The translations under genes were made by a program, and so were the position numbers. A stretch of DNA of 64,000 nucleotides from Altibacter lentus (GTDB taxonomy: Bacteria > Bacteroidota > Bacteroidia > Flavobacteriales > Flavobacteriaceae): assembly GCF_000746845.1 (NCBI RefSeq), contig NZ_KN050846.1, positions 627,394-691,393 on the forward strand, in the 5' to 3' direction. Below are positions 16,669 to 24,903 of this stretch, piece after piece (positions within the stretch are counted from its first letter, which is position 1; each line of letters begins with the position of its first letter). The notes under the pieces are model-generated. The model was not told where the DNA came from. It was given only the letters and a program-made list of their open reading frames with translations, and did no database searches.

Positions 16669-16706
16669 CCTTATAACAACTTTTTCTATTTTACATAATA
16701 TAAATT

Positions 16707-17230
16707 ATAGTACAAATAAGCACATTGAAACAAAACGGCGAATACCACTGTATTTGATATAATATCAGATATAAATTCGTGTAAGCGAATTATATCGGCA
16801 GATATTATGTCAAAGCCGTTTTGCGATCTATTCTTCTTCCCTTAGCAAACAAATTATCGATAAGGAAATTCTAAACCAGAACCTTTATCGTACATCGTAT
16901 CGTTCACTAAATCCTTTTCAGTTTATAGTACAAGTAGATACATTAAAGCAAAACGGCGAATACTACTGTATTTGATATAATATCAGATATAAATTCGTGT
17001 AAGCGAATTATATCGGCAGCTATTATGTCACAGCCGTTTTGCGATCTATTCTTCTTCCAGTAGCAAACAAATTATCGATAAGGAAATTCGACACCAGAAC
17101 CCTTTATCGTATCGATCACTAAATCCTTTTCAATTTAGAGTACAAATGCAATAACTAAGGCAAATACGACGTATACGCAGTATTTTACATAATTATAGAT
17201 ATCGACGGTTACGGCTATATCGTCAAAAAT
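16707..17230. repeat. Hairpin-rich tandem repeats of about 215 bp (two full copies, one decayed)
   Basis: Copy 1 spans 16707-16924 and copy 2 16925-17136; they are highly similar along their length. A third start (AGTACAAATG at 17139) leads into a diverged partial copy to about 17230. In each full copy CAAAACGGC (16731-16739; 16949-16957) pairs with GCCGTTTTG (16815-16823; 17033-17041). Nested inside is a hairpin of ATATAAATTCG against CGAATTATAT with loop TGTAAG, plus the palindrome GATATAATATC. No open reading frame of note is present. This is a candidate structured RNA or mobile-element scar. Confidence 0.75.
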
Positions 17231-17341
17231 GGACTTCAGGAGATTTTGAACGCCAAAAAATAATATCCGGTGAGTAAGTATGTAAAAGTCCAATATGTCA
17301 TTTGAATTCTATACGCTGCTAATATGGTGAGAAGTAACTAA

Positions 17342-17584
17342 TTACTCCCCTTCCCGCTTTAGTATAATGATACTTGGGGAAGCGACCTGCAGCGATTTCT
17401 TTTCCAGAATAAAGTGATACAAGAAATCCCGTTCTGAATCCAACGCTTCCGACCATAGTATCAGATCGGCGTTTTCAGGTAGTTCCCGGAAACACAAAAA
17501 TACCGGCACCCAGCATAGCCCCCAACCCTATCGACGTTGCGGTGATGAGACCAATGGTTCGTTTTAATTTTGTTGCACTCAATT
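17342..17584 (-). pseudogene. Internally deleted amino-acid permease (APC) with C-terminal Usp-like end
   Basis: Reading the reverse strand, the first part encodes [20 protein letters not shown] and then [12 protein letters not shown], the first transmembrane helix of an APC permease. In another frame it joins directly to a C-terminus (from [19 protein letters not shown] to IIILKREGE, stop at 17342-17344). At least several hundred residues are missing between the two, leaving an N-/C-terminal junction remnant. It sits 17 bases beyond the stop of the intact permease 17602-18843, so the pair was probably an operon. Confidence 0.8.
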
Positions 17585-17601
17585 TCTTTGTGATCTTTTT
17601 T

Positions 17602-18843
17602 CTATGCGGTACTGTACAGCAAGTTATAAATATTAAACCCGAAGAGCATAATGATGGTAAGTAAGGCCAAAACCGTTGGTATGGGAATGTTGTTCACATT
17701 TAGTGGAATTCGGAATACATCTTTTTCTTTTTCCGTTCTGTTTTTACTTCGGAAACGCAATAAAGCTACATTCACCGTCCCAAAAACAGTAAAGACAAAT
17801 ATGTTGCTTATAGAGGCTACTACTTTTAGGTTCCCGATCAAACCAAAGGCAATTGTGATCAACGCCAGTGCTCCAATGGCGTAGTTGGGTGTGTTTTTAC
17901 CCCAGCCGCTCAGGGTGGTGAATTTCTTTAACCAGGATATTTTACTGTCTCTGGCGATGTCATAAAGCAGTCTTGAAGTTCCAAGCAGGTTACTCAAGAC
18001 CGTTTTACTCGTGGCAAAAAGAGCAACGATCACCAGGACGGTCCCTCCCACGGCGCCCCACTGGGATTCTAGTACAGAGGCGAGCGGACCTTTTTTTTGA
18101 GATAATTCCTCCGCGCCGAAGGTGCTGATGGCACTCACCGCGATCATCACGTAGATCACCAGAACGATCACGCCGCTTAATAACAAGCCTTTTGGCATTG
18201 TTTTCTTCGGCTTTTTGGTTTCCTCGGCCATTTTTACCAGATCTTCAAAACCAACATAACTAAAAAAGATAAGGGCAGAGCCGCCCATGATTCCTATATA
18301 CCCCGCATCACCCACTTCAAATAAGGCTACAGAACCCCAATCTGGCACACAGAATGCAATGACCACTCCTAACCCAAGAAGGGTAATTATAGTGGCTACG
18401 ATGTTATAATAAGAGCTGTACTTAGACCCTACTATATTGAACAAGGCCATCAGAACGATAATTCCTGTTATCGCAACCCAGTTGGGTAACTGTATGAGTC
18501 GGCTTAAATACTCGGCAAAACTAATGGCTATGGCAGCAGGGGCAACGATACCGGTAAACGTCATTGCCACCGAAAGGACCAGTGCGGTTTTATATCCTAA
18601 ACTTTGTTTGATATATTCAAAACTCCCGCCTGCATCGGGAAACCGACTCACAAACTCTGCATACGAAAGGGCCGTAAGAAGTGCGACCAAAGCAGCGATC
18701 GTAAAGCTCAACCAAAGCATATTCCCGCTCAGGCTTGCTGCTTGTCCGATAATGGCATAAATACCGGCACCCACGATACCTCCCACCCCAAACATCAGTA
18801 TATCCCAAAATCCGAGCGATCGTTCAAGTGAAGTTTTTGACAT
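17602..18843 (-). CDS. APC-family amino-acid permease
   Basis: 413 residues with about twelve transmembrane helices. The N-terminus has [28 protein letters not shown], the substrate-binding GxGxIxGxGI motif of helix 1. [29 protein letters not shown], the helix 6 and following loop, is typical of APC transporters. It imports amino acids or related cations by ion coupling; the substrate is unknown. An imperfect TACTA-TTTTT hairpin lies just upstream of its start (18849-18875). Its downstream partner is the deleted permease. Confidence 0.88.
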   Translation of the reverse strand: MSKTSLERSLGFWDILMFGVGGIVGAGIYAIIGQAASLSGNMLWLSFTIAALVALLTALSYAEFVSRFPDAGGSFEYIKQSLGYKTALVLSVAMTFTGIVAPAAIAISFAEYLSRLIQLPNWVAITGIIVLMALFNIVGSKYSSYYNIVATIITLLGLGVVIAFCVPDWGSVALFEVGDAGYIGIMGGSALIFFSYVGFEDLVKMAEETKKPKKTMPKGLLLSGVIVLVIYVMIAVSAISTFGAEELSQKKGPLASVLESQWGAVGGTVLVIVALFATSKTVLSNLLGTSRLLYDIARDSKISWLKKFTTLSGWGKNTPNYAIGALALITIAFGLIGNLKVVASISNIFVFTVFGTVNVALLRFRSKNRTEKEKDVFRIPLNVNNIPIPTVLALLTIIMLFGFNIYNLLYSTA

Positions 18844-18991
18844 TTCGTACTATTTTTTACTAAAAACAGTAGTAATATAAACCCACACAAGGTCTTTTAC
18901 AAATTTTTAAAAATGATTTACGGATTGGTCAACTGAAATCTATTGACCTCTCAATGCGCCTTGCAAGCTCGGCACTAAAAGTGACCTAGAG

Positions 18992-19453
18992 TTATTTTAC
19001 CAGGGTTACCTTTACGGCGTTCATCCCGCGTTGCCCTTTTTCAAGTTCAAAGGATACGGCGTTGCCTTCGGCTATTTCATCGATCAGCCCGCTTACGTGG
19101 GTGAAGTATTTTTCTTGGTTCTCGCCATCGATAATAAATCCGAAGCCTTTGGAGTGGTCAAAGAACGACACCGTTCCTTTTCGTACCGGATCGAAGACCT
19201 CTCGATCTTCGTCTTTCATTTTAGGAACCCCAATGACGATTTCGTCTGCGGCTACTTTTATCTTTTTACTGGGATCCGGTGGCGTATCTACCAGATTTCC
19301 CAAATGGTCCACGTAGGCGAACTCGATGCCTGTGGTCCCGTTTTGTTCTTTTTCTAATTTACGGGCTTCCATTTTTTTGCGTTTGTCTTCCCGTTTTTTA
19401 GCACGTTTTTTTTCCTTTTCAGTTTTACTATACGTTTGTTGCGATTTTCCCAA
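18992..19453 (-). CDS. Cold-shock-domain protein with basic N-terminal extension
   Basis: 153 residues. A Lys/Arg/Glu-rich helical extension (TEKEKKRAKKREDKRKKMEA) and a linker precede a C-terminal cold-shock domain (about 90-153) with RNP motifs KGTVSFFDHSKGFGFI and KYFTHVSG. The start codon is TTG (bases 19453-19451); no ATG is available before the conserved GKSQQT opening, which is the family's usual N-terminus. It binds single-stranded nucleic acid and probably acts as an RNA chaperone. It is monocistronic. Confidence 0.88.
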   Translation of the reverse strand: MGKSQQTYSKTEKEKKRAKKREDKRKKMEARKLEKEQNGTTGIEFAYVDHLGNLVDTPPDPSKKIKVAADEIVIGVPKMKDEDREVFDPVRKGTVSFFDHSKGFGFIIDGENQEKYFTHVSGLIDEIAEGNAVSFELEKGQRGMNAVKVTLVK

Positions 19454-19535
19454 TGTTATATTTTATGGATTATTACTCTATTTATAATTTATTTTTAACT
19501 GTCTAAAATACTTTATGTTATGCGCTTCTAATTAC

Positions 19536-20591
19536 TTATTGCTTTAAGCTTCTCATGTCGATCACAAAGCGGTATTTCACATCGCTTTGCAACATCCGCT
19601 CGTAAGCGGCATTGATGTCTTGAATGGGGATGACCTCCACATCCGACGTGATGTTATGCTTTCCGCAGAAATCCAGTAATTCTTGTGTTTCTGCAATACC
19701 ACCGATCAAAGACCCTGCCACCGATTTACGTCCCATGATCATGGGAACGGTAACCAGCATGGGGTCCAATGGTCCCAAATAACCTACAACCACCAGCGTC
19801 CCGTTGGTGTTCAGTGTCGCCACATAAGGATTGAGGTCATGGGCATAGGGCACCGTATCGATAATAAGGTCGAAGGTGCCTGCGGCACGCTCCATGGCTG
19901 CTTCGTCTGTGGAAATGATCACTGCGTCGGCGCCTAAGGCTTTGGCATCTTCTATCTTACTCTTAGATCTGGAGAACAGGGTGACATGGGCACCCAGCGC
20001 ATCCGCCAGTTTGATCGCCATATGACCCAAACCGCCCAGACCTACAACGGCCACCTTACTGTCTTTACCAACGTTCCAGTGTCGTAAGGGCGACCAGGTG
20101 GTAATTCCAGCACACAGAACAGGCGCTATGCCTGCCTTATCCAGATTATCCGGTACGCGCAATACGAAGGCCTCGTCCACCACAATGGTTTCCGAATAGC
20201 CGCCATGGGTATTGGTATCCAGATGCTTGTCGTAGCCACCGTAGGTACCTACCCATTCCGGACAATATTGTTCCAGATCCTTTTTGCAATTATCGCAGGT
20301 TCGGCAGGAATCGACCAGACAGCCCACGGCCACCAGATCTCCCACACTGTAACGGGTAACGTCTTCCCCTACCCGCTTCACCGTACCAACAATTTCATGA
20401 CCGGGCACCACAGGATACTGGGTCATCCCCCAGTCGTTGCGTGCAAAATGCAGATCGGAATGACACACCCCGCAATAATGGATATCGATCTCTACATCAC
20501 CGGCTGTGAGCTCCCTCCTGCTGATCTCCATTTGTTGCAGATCGGCATCGGGTGCTTTGGTTCCATAGGCTTTTACAGGTGATGTTTTCAT
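19536..20591 (-). CDS. Zinc-dependent NAD(P)-alcohol dehydrogenase (YahK/CAD type)
   Basis: 351 residues. Catalytic zinc ligands lie in HYCGVCHSDLHFARN and the GHEIVG segment. The structural zinc cluster is VGCLVDSCRTCDNCKKDLEQYC, with four cysteines. The cofactor fold has VAVVGLGGLGHMAIKLADALG, and the end is QSDVKYRFVIDM. These features match the cinnamyl-alcohol/aldehyde reductase group related to E. coli YahK. It likely reduces aldehydes with NADPH. It stands alone between the cold-shock gene and a repeat block. Confidence 0.9.
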   Translation of the reverse strand: MKTSPVKAYGTKAPDADLQQMEISRRELTAGDVEIDIHYCGVCHSDLHFARNDWGMTQYPVVPGHEIVGTVKRVGEDVTRYSVGDLVAVGCLVDSCRTCDNCKKDLEQYCPEWVGTYGGYDKHLDTNTHGGYSETIVVDEAFVLRVPDNLDKAGIAPVLCAGITTWSPLRHWNVGKDSKVAVVGLGGLGHMAIKLADALGAHVTLFSRSKSKIEDAKALGADAVIISTDEAAMERAAGTFDLIIDTVPYAHDLNPYVATLNTNGTLVVVGYLGPLDPMLVTVPMIMGRKSVAGSLIGGIAETQELLDFCGKHNITSDVEVIPIQDINAAYERMLQSDVKYRFVIDMRSLKQ

Positions 20592-20639
20592 GCAAGGAAG
20601 GGTTTAGTTTAGCGAGTCCTAAAGGTAGTGATAAAAACA

Positions 20640-20790
20640 CGAACAACATTAGTAAAATTAGTATTTCGTGAGTAGTGAACAAAGAGCGGTAAGCAGTGAA
20701 TAGTGAGTGGTGAATAGCTAGGACTTAGGAATTAGGGGTTAGGACTTAGGAATTAGGGGTTAGGACTTAGGAGTCAGGACTTAGTAGATA
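20640..20790. repeat. Minisatellite: AGTGAATAG-type and 21-bp TAGGACTTAGG arrays
   Basis: After GTGAGT/GTGAAT heptads (20668-20718) come two exact 21-bp units starting TAGGACTTAGGAATTAGG (20719-20739, 20740-20760) and a third imperfect one (20761-20780). The same motif recurs at 22010-22030, 25858-25890 and 26175-26200, always at the edges of the structured repeat blocks. Confidence 0.85.
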
Positions 20791-21170
20791 GTAATGAGTC
20801 AGCACTATAAAAGAGAAAGCCGCTTAGAATCAAAACACGGCCTCAGAAAACATCTTAGAGCATAATGCTTCAATTTAAGGCATCCGTTTCATCCAGAATA
20901 ACCGAAGCCAAGCTCCGAGATCCAGGAGTTGCTAAAAGCAACGACGCGGAGTTGGCGAGGTGGTTTTCAGCTTGCTGAAAAATTCCTAGGAAACGGAGGA
21001 AGGGTCTTTTTCTTTGCAACTTTCTTTTGGACCAGCAAAAGAAAGTTGATCTAAAAAAAATAATCAATACTAAAGACAACACATCCGCGGTAATGAGAAG
21101 AAGAGAAAAAATACTTCTCGATACAATGCGCTTCCAGCGCATCACTCGAAGTGACACCGTAATTATTAAT
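20790..21170 (+). repeat. Composite structured repeat, block 1
   Basis: Shared with block 3 are AGTAATGAGTCAGCACTATA through ACGGCCTCAGAAAA (about 20789-20850) and TACTTCTCGATACAATGC through CTCGAAGTGACA (about 21110-21153). Between them is a three-hairpin unit. CTCCG...CGGAG encloses GTTGCT-aaa-AGCAAC (20928-20942). Next is TTTTCAGC-tt-GCTGAAAA, and last CAACTTTCTTTT (21017-21028) paired with AAAAGAAAGTTG (21037-21048). Open frames across it are not credible genes. Confidence 0.75.
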
Positions 21171-21325
21171 CGTAAGACATCCTTTTCATCAAGCCGGCCT
21201 CCGACGAGCATAGCGAGAGGAAGGCATAAACAAAACTTCGAGATTCAGTGAGCAGTGAACAGTGAAGGCGTATCAGTTGTATCCATCCTGCGATGTAATT
21301 CAGTTTCAGCATCCTTAAAAATAAA

Positions 21326-21354
21326 AAAACCATCACGATGGTGATGGTTTTACT
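21326..21354 (-). terminator. Intrinsic terminator of the cold-shock gene
   Basis: AAACCATCAC-gatg-GTGATGGTTT (21327-21350) with a run of A before it, which is a T run on the reverse strand. It lies 22 bases beyond the stop of the CspA-like gene. Confidence 0.88.
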
Positions 21355-21376
21355 TTCTGTCGAAAAATAAGGTGGT

Positions 21377-21568
21377 TTATACCAGACTTACTCTAACGGC
21401 ACTCAGGCCTTTTTCGCCTTTTTCTACGTCAAACTGAACGTGATCATCTTCCTGGATGTCATCGATAAGATTGGTAGTGTGTACAAAAACTTCCTGATTG
21501 GTGTCTTTTACTGTGATAAAGCCAAATCCTTTGGCTGAGTTAAAAAATTTTACTGTTCCGTGTGTCAT
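21377..21568 (-). CDS. CspA-like cold-shock protein
   Basis: 63 residues consisting of one cold-shock domain: MTHGTVKFFNSAKGFGFITVKD (RNP1) and QEVFVHTTNL (RNP2), ending GEKGLSAVRVSLV. It is a nucleic-acid chaperone that melts RNA structure in the cold. The longer frame upstream to 21685 is rejected because ATG 21568 gives the canonical CspA start. A long leader precedes it, as in known cspA mRNAs. Confidence 0.92.
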   Translation of the reverse strand: MTHGTVKFFNSAKGFGFITVKDTNQEVFVHTTNLIDDIQEDDHVQFDVEKGEKGLSAVRVSLV

Positions 21569-21828
21569 TACTGTTGTTTTAATTGTATTAATAATTGTTC
21601 TGTTTTTAGTAGGTCGTAATCGTTGTATCAATTGTTTGATCATGATTTTTAAAATATTAAATGAGAAGACATCAATAACAAGCATTCCGTACGGTATTAA
21701 ATAACGGACATACCTGTGTTATAAACCCTGTCTTAAAGCGGGTAAAGAATGAAGAAAAGCAAATGATTCGTTTGTTCGGAAAGGATACTAAAGGAAGAAA
21801 GGCTTACTCATAATTTGAACCAAAGGTA
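21569..21828 (-). promoter_or_regulatory. Promoter and long leader of the cold-shock gene
   Basis: The reverse strand has an exact TACCTTTG -7 element at 21821-21828. Transcription from it would give a leader of about 245 bases before ATG 21568. Long structured leaders are the rule for cold-induced csp mRNAs; the structure here was not computed. Confidence 0.55.
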
Positions 21829-21918
21829 GGTGAATCACACACGCCACCTCACAATACTATGTTAAAATATTGAAAATAAATCCCCCAACCCCGCTGAAGC
21901 CGCGTAAAGAGTAGGGAT

Positions 21919-21993
21919 TAGTGAGTAGTGAGTGGTGAATGGTGAGTAGTGAGTGGTGAGTGGTGAGTAGTGAGTGGTGAGTGGTGAAGAGTG
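21919..21993. repeat. GTGAGTGGTGA-type heptad array
   Basis: More than ten tandem variants of AGTG(A/G)GT (AGTGAGTAGTGAGTGGTGA and the like) with no insertions. It is a low-complexity slippage-prone tract at the left edge of direct repeat A. Similar short runs occur at 22097-22127 and 26278-26307. Confidence 0.85.
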
Positions 21994-22032
21994 AATAGCC
22001 AGTAATAGGGTTTAGGACTTAGGAGTTAGCAA

Positions 22033-22440
22033 TAAATTCGAAAGAAGGGATACGTCCATTCGATTCGACGCTTGCTTCCTACGATTCGCCCTTGATAGTG
22101 AGCAGTGAACGGTGATTAGTGAAGGGCAATAGGGGTGCGAATAAATAAATTAGGTTGATTTTGCTACTCACCTAAAACCTTCATGTAATAAGAATATTTT
22201 GATATGAAGGACAACCCTTTTACGCCAGAATATGCACACAAAACTTCGAGATCCAGGAGGCCACCACCGGTGGCTGACGCGGAGTTTTGGGGGCGGTTCC
22301 CGGCATCAGAGGCCGGGAAATTCCTCGTAAAAGGCCTCCTTTTTTTCGTTCTTTTTTTGGAGGAGCAAAAAAAGAAAATAAATAAAAAGAAAATTTCATT
22401 TACACCAACATGCCGCGGTAATGGAAAAAAAGAAAAACAA
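22033..22440 (+). repeat. Direct repeat A (structured, about 400 bp)
   Basis: Nearly the same sequence recurs in the same orientation at 26210-26615. It runs from AATAAATTCGA through CGATTCGACGCTTGCTTCC and GCTACTCACCTAAAACCTTC to TTTCATTTACACCAACAT. It contains CTTCG...CGGAG around GCCACC-acc-GGTGGC, then TTCCCGGC-atcaga-GGCCGGGAA, then a T-rich/A-rich arm pair around GGAGGAGC. A forward frame (22204-22524) and the reverse frame both cross it but look like repeat by-products. Confidence 0.8.
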
Positions 22441-22467
22441 CAAACCCAATTTCCACAATACCCCTTC

Positions 22468-22505
22468 CCCCTATTCAATTATTTTCTATATTTGAGTTCT
22501 CCCCT
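22468..22505 (+). promoter_or_regulatory. 38-bp promoter-bearing repeat, copy 1
   Basis: It contains TATATTTG at 22487-22494 (exact -7 consensus) and is identical over 38 bases to 23401-23438. It lies about 100 bases upstream of the membrane protein gene at 22609. Confidence 0.6.
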
Positions 22506-22608
22506 AATACAACACAATACGTAGTACACTGGTAATAAGAAACATAATAGCCAAGCTATTTTTGATTCGATCACTTGTTACGCGATATTCAAAAAAAGGC
22601 TAGTACCA

Positions 22609-23328
22609 ATGGAAAGTATAAAGACTTCAAAACCATCTTATTTTTTTCTCATGGCCATTGTAGGCCTTTTGGCAGTACTTATTGGCTTTGCAAAGACCTT
22701 CATTATTCCGATAACTGAAGGCAGCTTTTCGGCTCCAGGTATCGTGTATGTTCATGGAGCATTTACATTTAGCTGGATTACCCTTTTCTTTATTCAAACA
22801 TTCCTTATCAATATTAATAAGTACCGCCTTCATATGACGCTTGGCATTGTAGGCGTATTAATTGCGATTGGAACTACATTCACCATGGTACCGGTTGGTC
22901 TCTATGCAGTCCACAAAGAACTAGGACTGGGATTCGGGGATACTGCAATTTCAGGTTTTCTGGGGGTCCTTACGTCAGCACTAATGTTTATCAGTCTTGT
23001 TCTTGCCGGTGTCATAAATAGGAAGAATGGAGCAGCGCACAAACGGTTAATGCTATTAGCAACACTAGTAGTGCTCTGGCCTGCCTGGTTTCGGTTCCGG
23101 CATTATTTTCCGGATATAACCAGACCCGACATTTGGTTCGCCGTTGTATTAGCCGACAGTTGGATTTTGATCGCTATACTATGGGACAAATGGAAAAATG
23201 GCAGCGTACACCCGGTCTTAAAATATGTGGGAGCATTTATAATTTTGGAACATGTACTTGAAGTATTGTTTTTTGACACTCCCACATGGCGCGTTGTAGC
23301 GAAATTTATCCATCAACTGGTGTCATGA
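22609..23328 (+). CDS. Uncharacterised multi-pass membrane protein with conserved histidines
   Basis: 239 residues with about six or seven hydrophobic helices. Histidines sit at helix ends: His49 in VYVHGAFTFSW, His75 in RLHMTLG, His144 in GAAHKRLMLLATLVV and His165. This spacing resembles families of small heme- or metal-binding membrane proteins, but no family is assigned with confidence. There is no operon partner. It lies inside the segment flanked by direct repeats A and B and is driven by promoter repeat copy 1. Confidence 0.65.
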   Translation: MESIKTSKPSYFFLMAIVGLLAVLIGFAKTFIIPITEGSFSAPGIVYVHGAFTFSWITLFFIQTFLININKYRLHMTLGIVGVLIAIGTTFTMVPVGLYAVHKELGLGFGDTAISGFLGVLTSALMFISLVLAGVINRKNGAAHKRLMLLATLVVLWPAWFRFRHYFPDITRPDIWFAVVLADSWILIAILWDKWKNGSVHPVLKYVGAFIILEHVLEVLFFDTPTWRVVAKFIHQLVS

Positions 23329-23400
23329 TAGCTATATCCTATCGAACAACAGTGCCAACGTACTGACTAATTAGTTACGTTTTTACAAAACATCCCCACA

Positions 23401-23438
23401 CCCCTATTCAATTATTTTCTATATTTGAGTTCTCCCCT
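23401..23438 (+). promoter_or_regulatory. 38-bp promoter-bearing repeat, copy 2
   Basis: Identical to 22468-22505, with TATATTTG at 23420-23427. It lies about 90 bases upstream of the HEPN-like gene. The duplication suggests that the cargo genes were inserted at, or copied with, the same promoter segment. Confidence 0.6.
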
Positions 23439-23505
23439 TTATAACAAATTGCACGATAGCCCTTCATGACCTATATAATCGTTAACTTATTATAGGATAG
23501 CAGGT

Positions 23506-23515
23506 GTTAGCCTAC
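23506..23515 (+). other. Left attC-like arm of a cassette (GTTAGCCTAC)
   Basis: GTTAGCCTAC here is the exact inverse of GTAGGCTAAC at 24691-24700, which contains the stop codon of the enclosed gene. Each is one base away from the integron core (GTTRRRY) and inverse core (RYYYAAC). The similarity extends upstream (ACTTATTATAGG against ACTTATAGCC in the inverted right arm). Confidence 0.4.
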
Positions 23516-23524
23516 ATTAGAAAA

Positions 23525-24694
23525 ATGCCAATATCAAAAGAAGAAATAGAATTAATTAAAAAGGGATTCCAAATACTCGAAACGGATTATGGAATTGAAC
23601 CTCTTGAAGATGAAATAGATGAGGATTTGGAATATGTCTACTTTCCATTTCCCAGGGAAGAGGCTGAAATAGAAGTAGAAACCGATAATTTACTTGTTTA
23701 TTTAAATGAAATAGAATCATTAAAAATCCACGATTATAACAAGGTAACTACTGATACTATTACACAAAGAGTAATTACGGCAAGTGAGCTTGGACCAATT
23801 TTCTATTTAGGATTTTTACAATCAACCACTAAAGATGGAATCAGTTTACAGATAGTAACAGAACCTATTTTAATAGGTATTGCTGCTACAAAAAAGGATG
23901 AATACAGCAAATATCATCCACCTTGTTCAAGTCACGTTGCAGTTGAAGTAATGTATCCAAATAAAGAAAGTCGTTTATCAGATGAGGATGAAGAAAAATT
24001 AATAAAATCATATTTTTTTGAGTTGTCTCACACTTATAAAATAGGATTCAATTTTTCAACTTTCCACCATCCAGACGAATTCGATGAAGAAGAATTTCAG
24101 CAAGAAATTAGTAATCTTCCGGATGCCACAGAAGATTATAATCCTGCAATGGATTTATTCATCCAAGCGAATCAAGCTATTAGTGATGATTTGAAATACC
24201 TCACGTACTACAAGATTTTTGAATATTTCGCACCGTTTTATTCTAAAATAGATGCTTTTGAGGCTATGCGTAAAAAATTAGATTCATCTAATGCCACATC
24301 ATTAAATGCCGACTTCATTGCATCAATCTTTGATTTGACCAAGAACTATGAAAAAAGTATTAGAGATAAAGAACTGGTTAAATCTCTAATAGACAACACA
24401 TTTGACCTTGTAGACATTTACGATGATTTGCCTTTGTCAATAAGAAATGGAGCTAACGTTGAAAAATTAGAATATAAATCAAAGAAAGACATCAAAGACC
24501 GAGTGATTAATCATTTGGGGAACGTTTTATACTCAACACGAAATGGAATTGTTCACGCAAAATCTAACTTTGAATCAACTGGAATTGAATGTCCTGAAGA
24601 GGATTTAGAGCAACTGAATGTATTTATGCATAAAGCTTGCTATAGCACAATAAAATGGTACAATCGATTGCCAAAACATCTAAAAATAACGTAG
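23525..24694 (+). CDS. HEPN-like hypothetical protein on a cassette-like unit
   Basis: 389 residues, strongly acidic in the first 60 (EDEIDEDLEY), with no transmembrane helix. The C-terminal region contains LYSTRNGIVHAK, an R-x4-H motif as in HEPN-domain ribonucleases, flanked by helices typical of Apea-like and related HEPN proteins. The rest is not recognised. ATG 23525 is chosen over the upstream GTG. The coding sequence is visibly AT-richer than its neighbours. Inverted arms close around the gene, with the stop codon embedded in the right arm, as in integron cassettes. Acquisition by transfer and a defence or RNA-cleavage role are inferences. Confidence 0.65.
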   Translation: MPISKEEIELIKKGFQILETDYGIEPLEDEIDEDLEYVYFPFPREEAEIEVETDNLLVYLNEIESLKIHDYNKVTTDTITQRVITASELGPIFYLGFLQSTTKDGISLQIVTEPILIGIAATKKDEYSKYHPPCSSHVAVEVMYPNKESRLSDEDEEKLIKSYFFELSHTYKIGFNFSTFHHPDEFDEEEFQQEISNLPDATEDYNPAMDLFIQANQAISDDLKYLTYYKIFEYFAPFYSKIDAFEAMRKKLDSSNATSLNADFIASIFDLTKNYEKSIRDKELVKSLIDNTFDLVDIYDDLPLSIRNGANVEKLEYKSKKDIKDRVINHLGNVLYSTRNGIVHAKSNFESTGIECPEEDLEQLNVFMHKACYSTIKWYNRLPKHLKIT

Positions 24695-24815
24695 GCTAAC
24701 AATGGCTATAAGTAATTGCTTGTTCTCGCCTACTTCTGAAAATCTGCGAGGATTTTCGGTTTGCTGTGTACTTGCAAAGCTCAACACTATCCCTATTGCT
24801 AACAGATAAAGCAGC
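24691..24815 (+). other. Right attC-like region with hairpin
   Basis: It begins GTAGGCTAAC and contains a hairpin GAAAATC-tgcgag-GATTTTC (about 24737-24756), then ends near TATTGCTAACAG. A matching 3' core GTTRRRY was not found at the expected place, so a complete attC site cannot be claimed. Confidence 0.35.
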
Positions 24816-24903
24816 TAATCATGCTCAAGACCGGGTAATCTTTATTTTTGAAATCCCGAATTGTTATATTTTTAATACATATTAAGAAAAAAACAAGTAT
24901 TTG

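Noticed and set aside
16707-17230. CRISPR array
   Set aside because: The units are about 215 bp and repeat end to end without variable spacers, so they do not fit the CRISPR repeat/spacer plan. No cas genes are seen.
16707-17230. Retron msr-msd unit
   Set aside because: The hairpins are attractive, but no reverse transcriptase gene is present in the window.
20870-21211. Reverse 113-codon frame over structured repeat block 1
   Set aside because: It is a by-product of the hairpin arms and shows no protein-like pattern. Its hydrophobic/charged runs follow the inverted repeats.
22204-22524. 106-codon forward frame in repeat A (and the 120-codon frame at 26387-26749)
   Set aside because: The frame lies over the repeated hairpin unit, and the copies have similar but drifting ends; the reverse strand is open too. 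The A/T-rich arms give translations with poly-Lys and poly-Phe. It is best explained as repeat structure, not a protein.
23504-23524. GTG start extending the HEPN-like protein by seven residues
   Set aside because: The upstream codons lie inside the attC-like arm. ATG 23525 follows the arm directly and gives the natural start.
24691-24815. True integron attC site
   Set aside because: The expected 3' core sequence (GTTRRRY) is not found, and no integrase is visible. It is kept only as attC-like.
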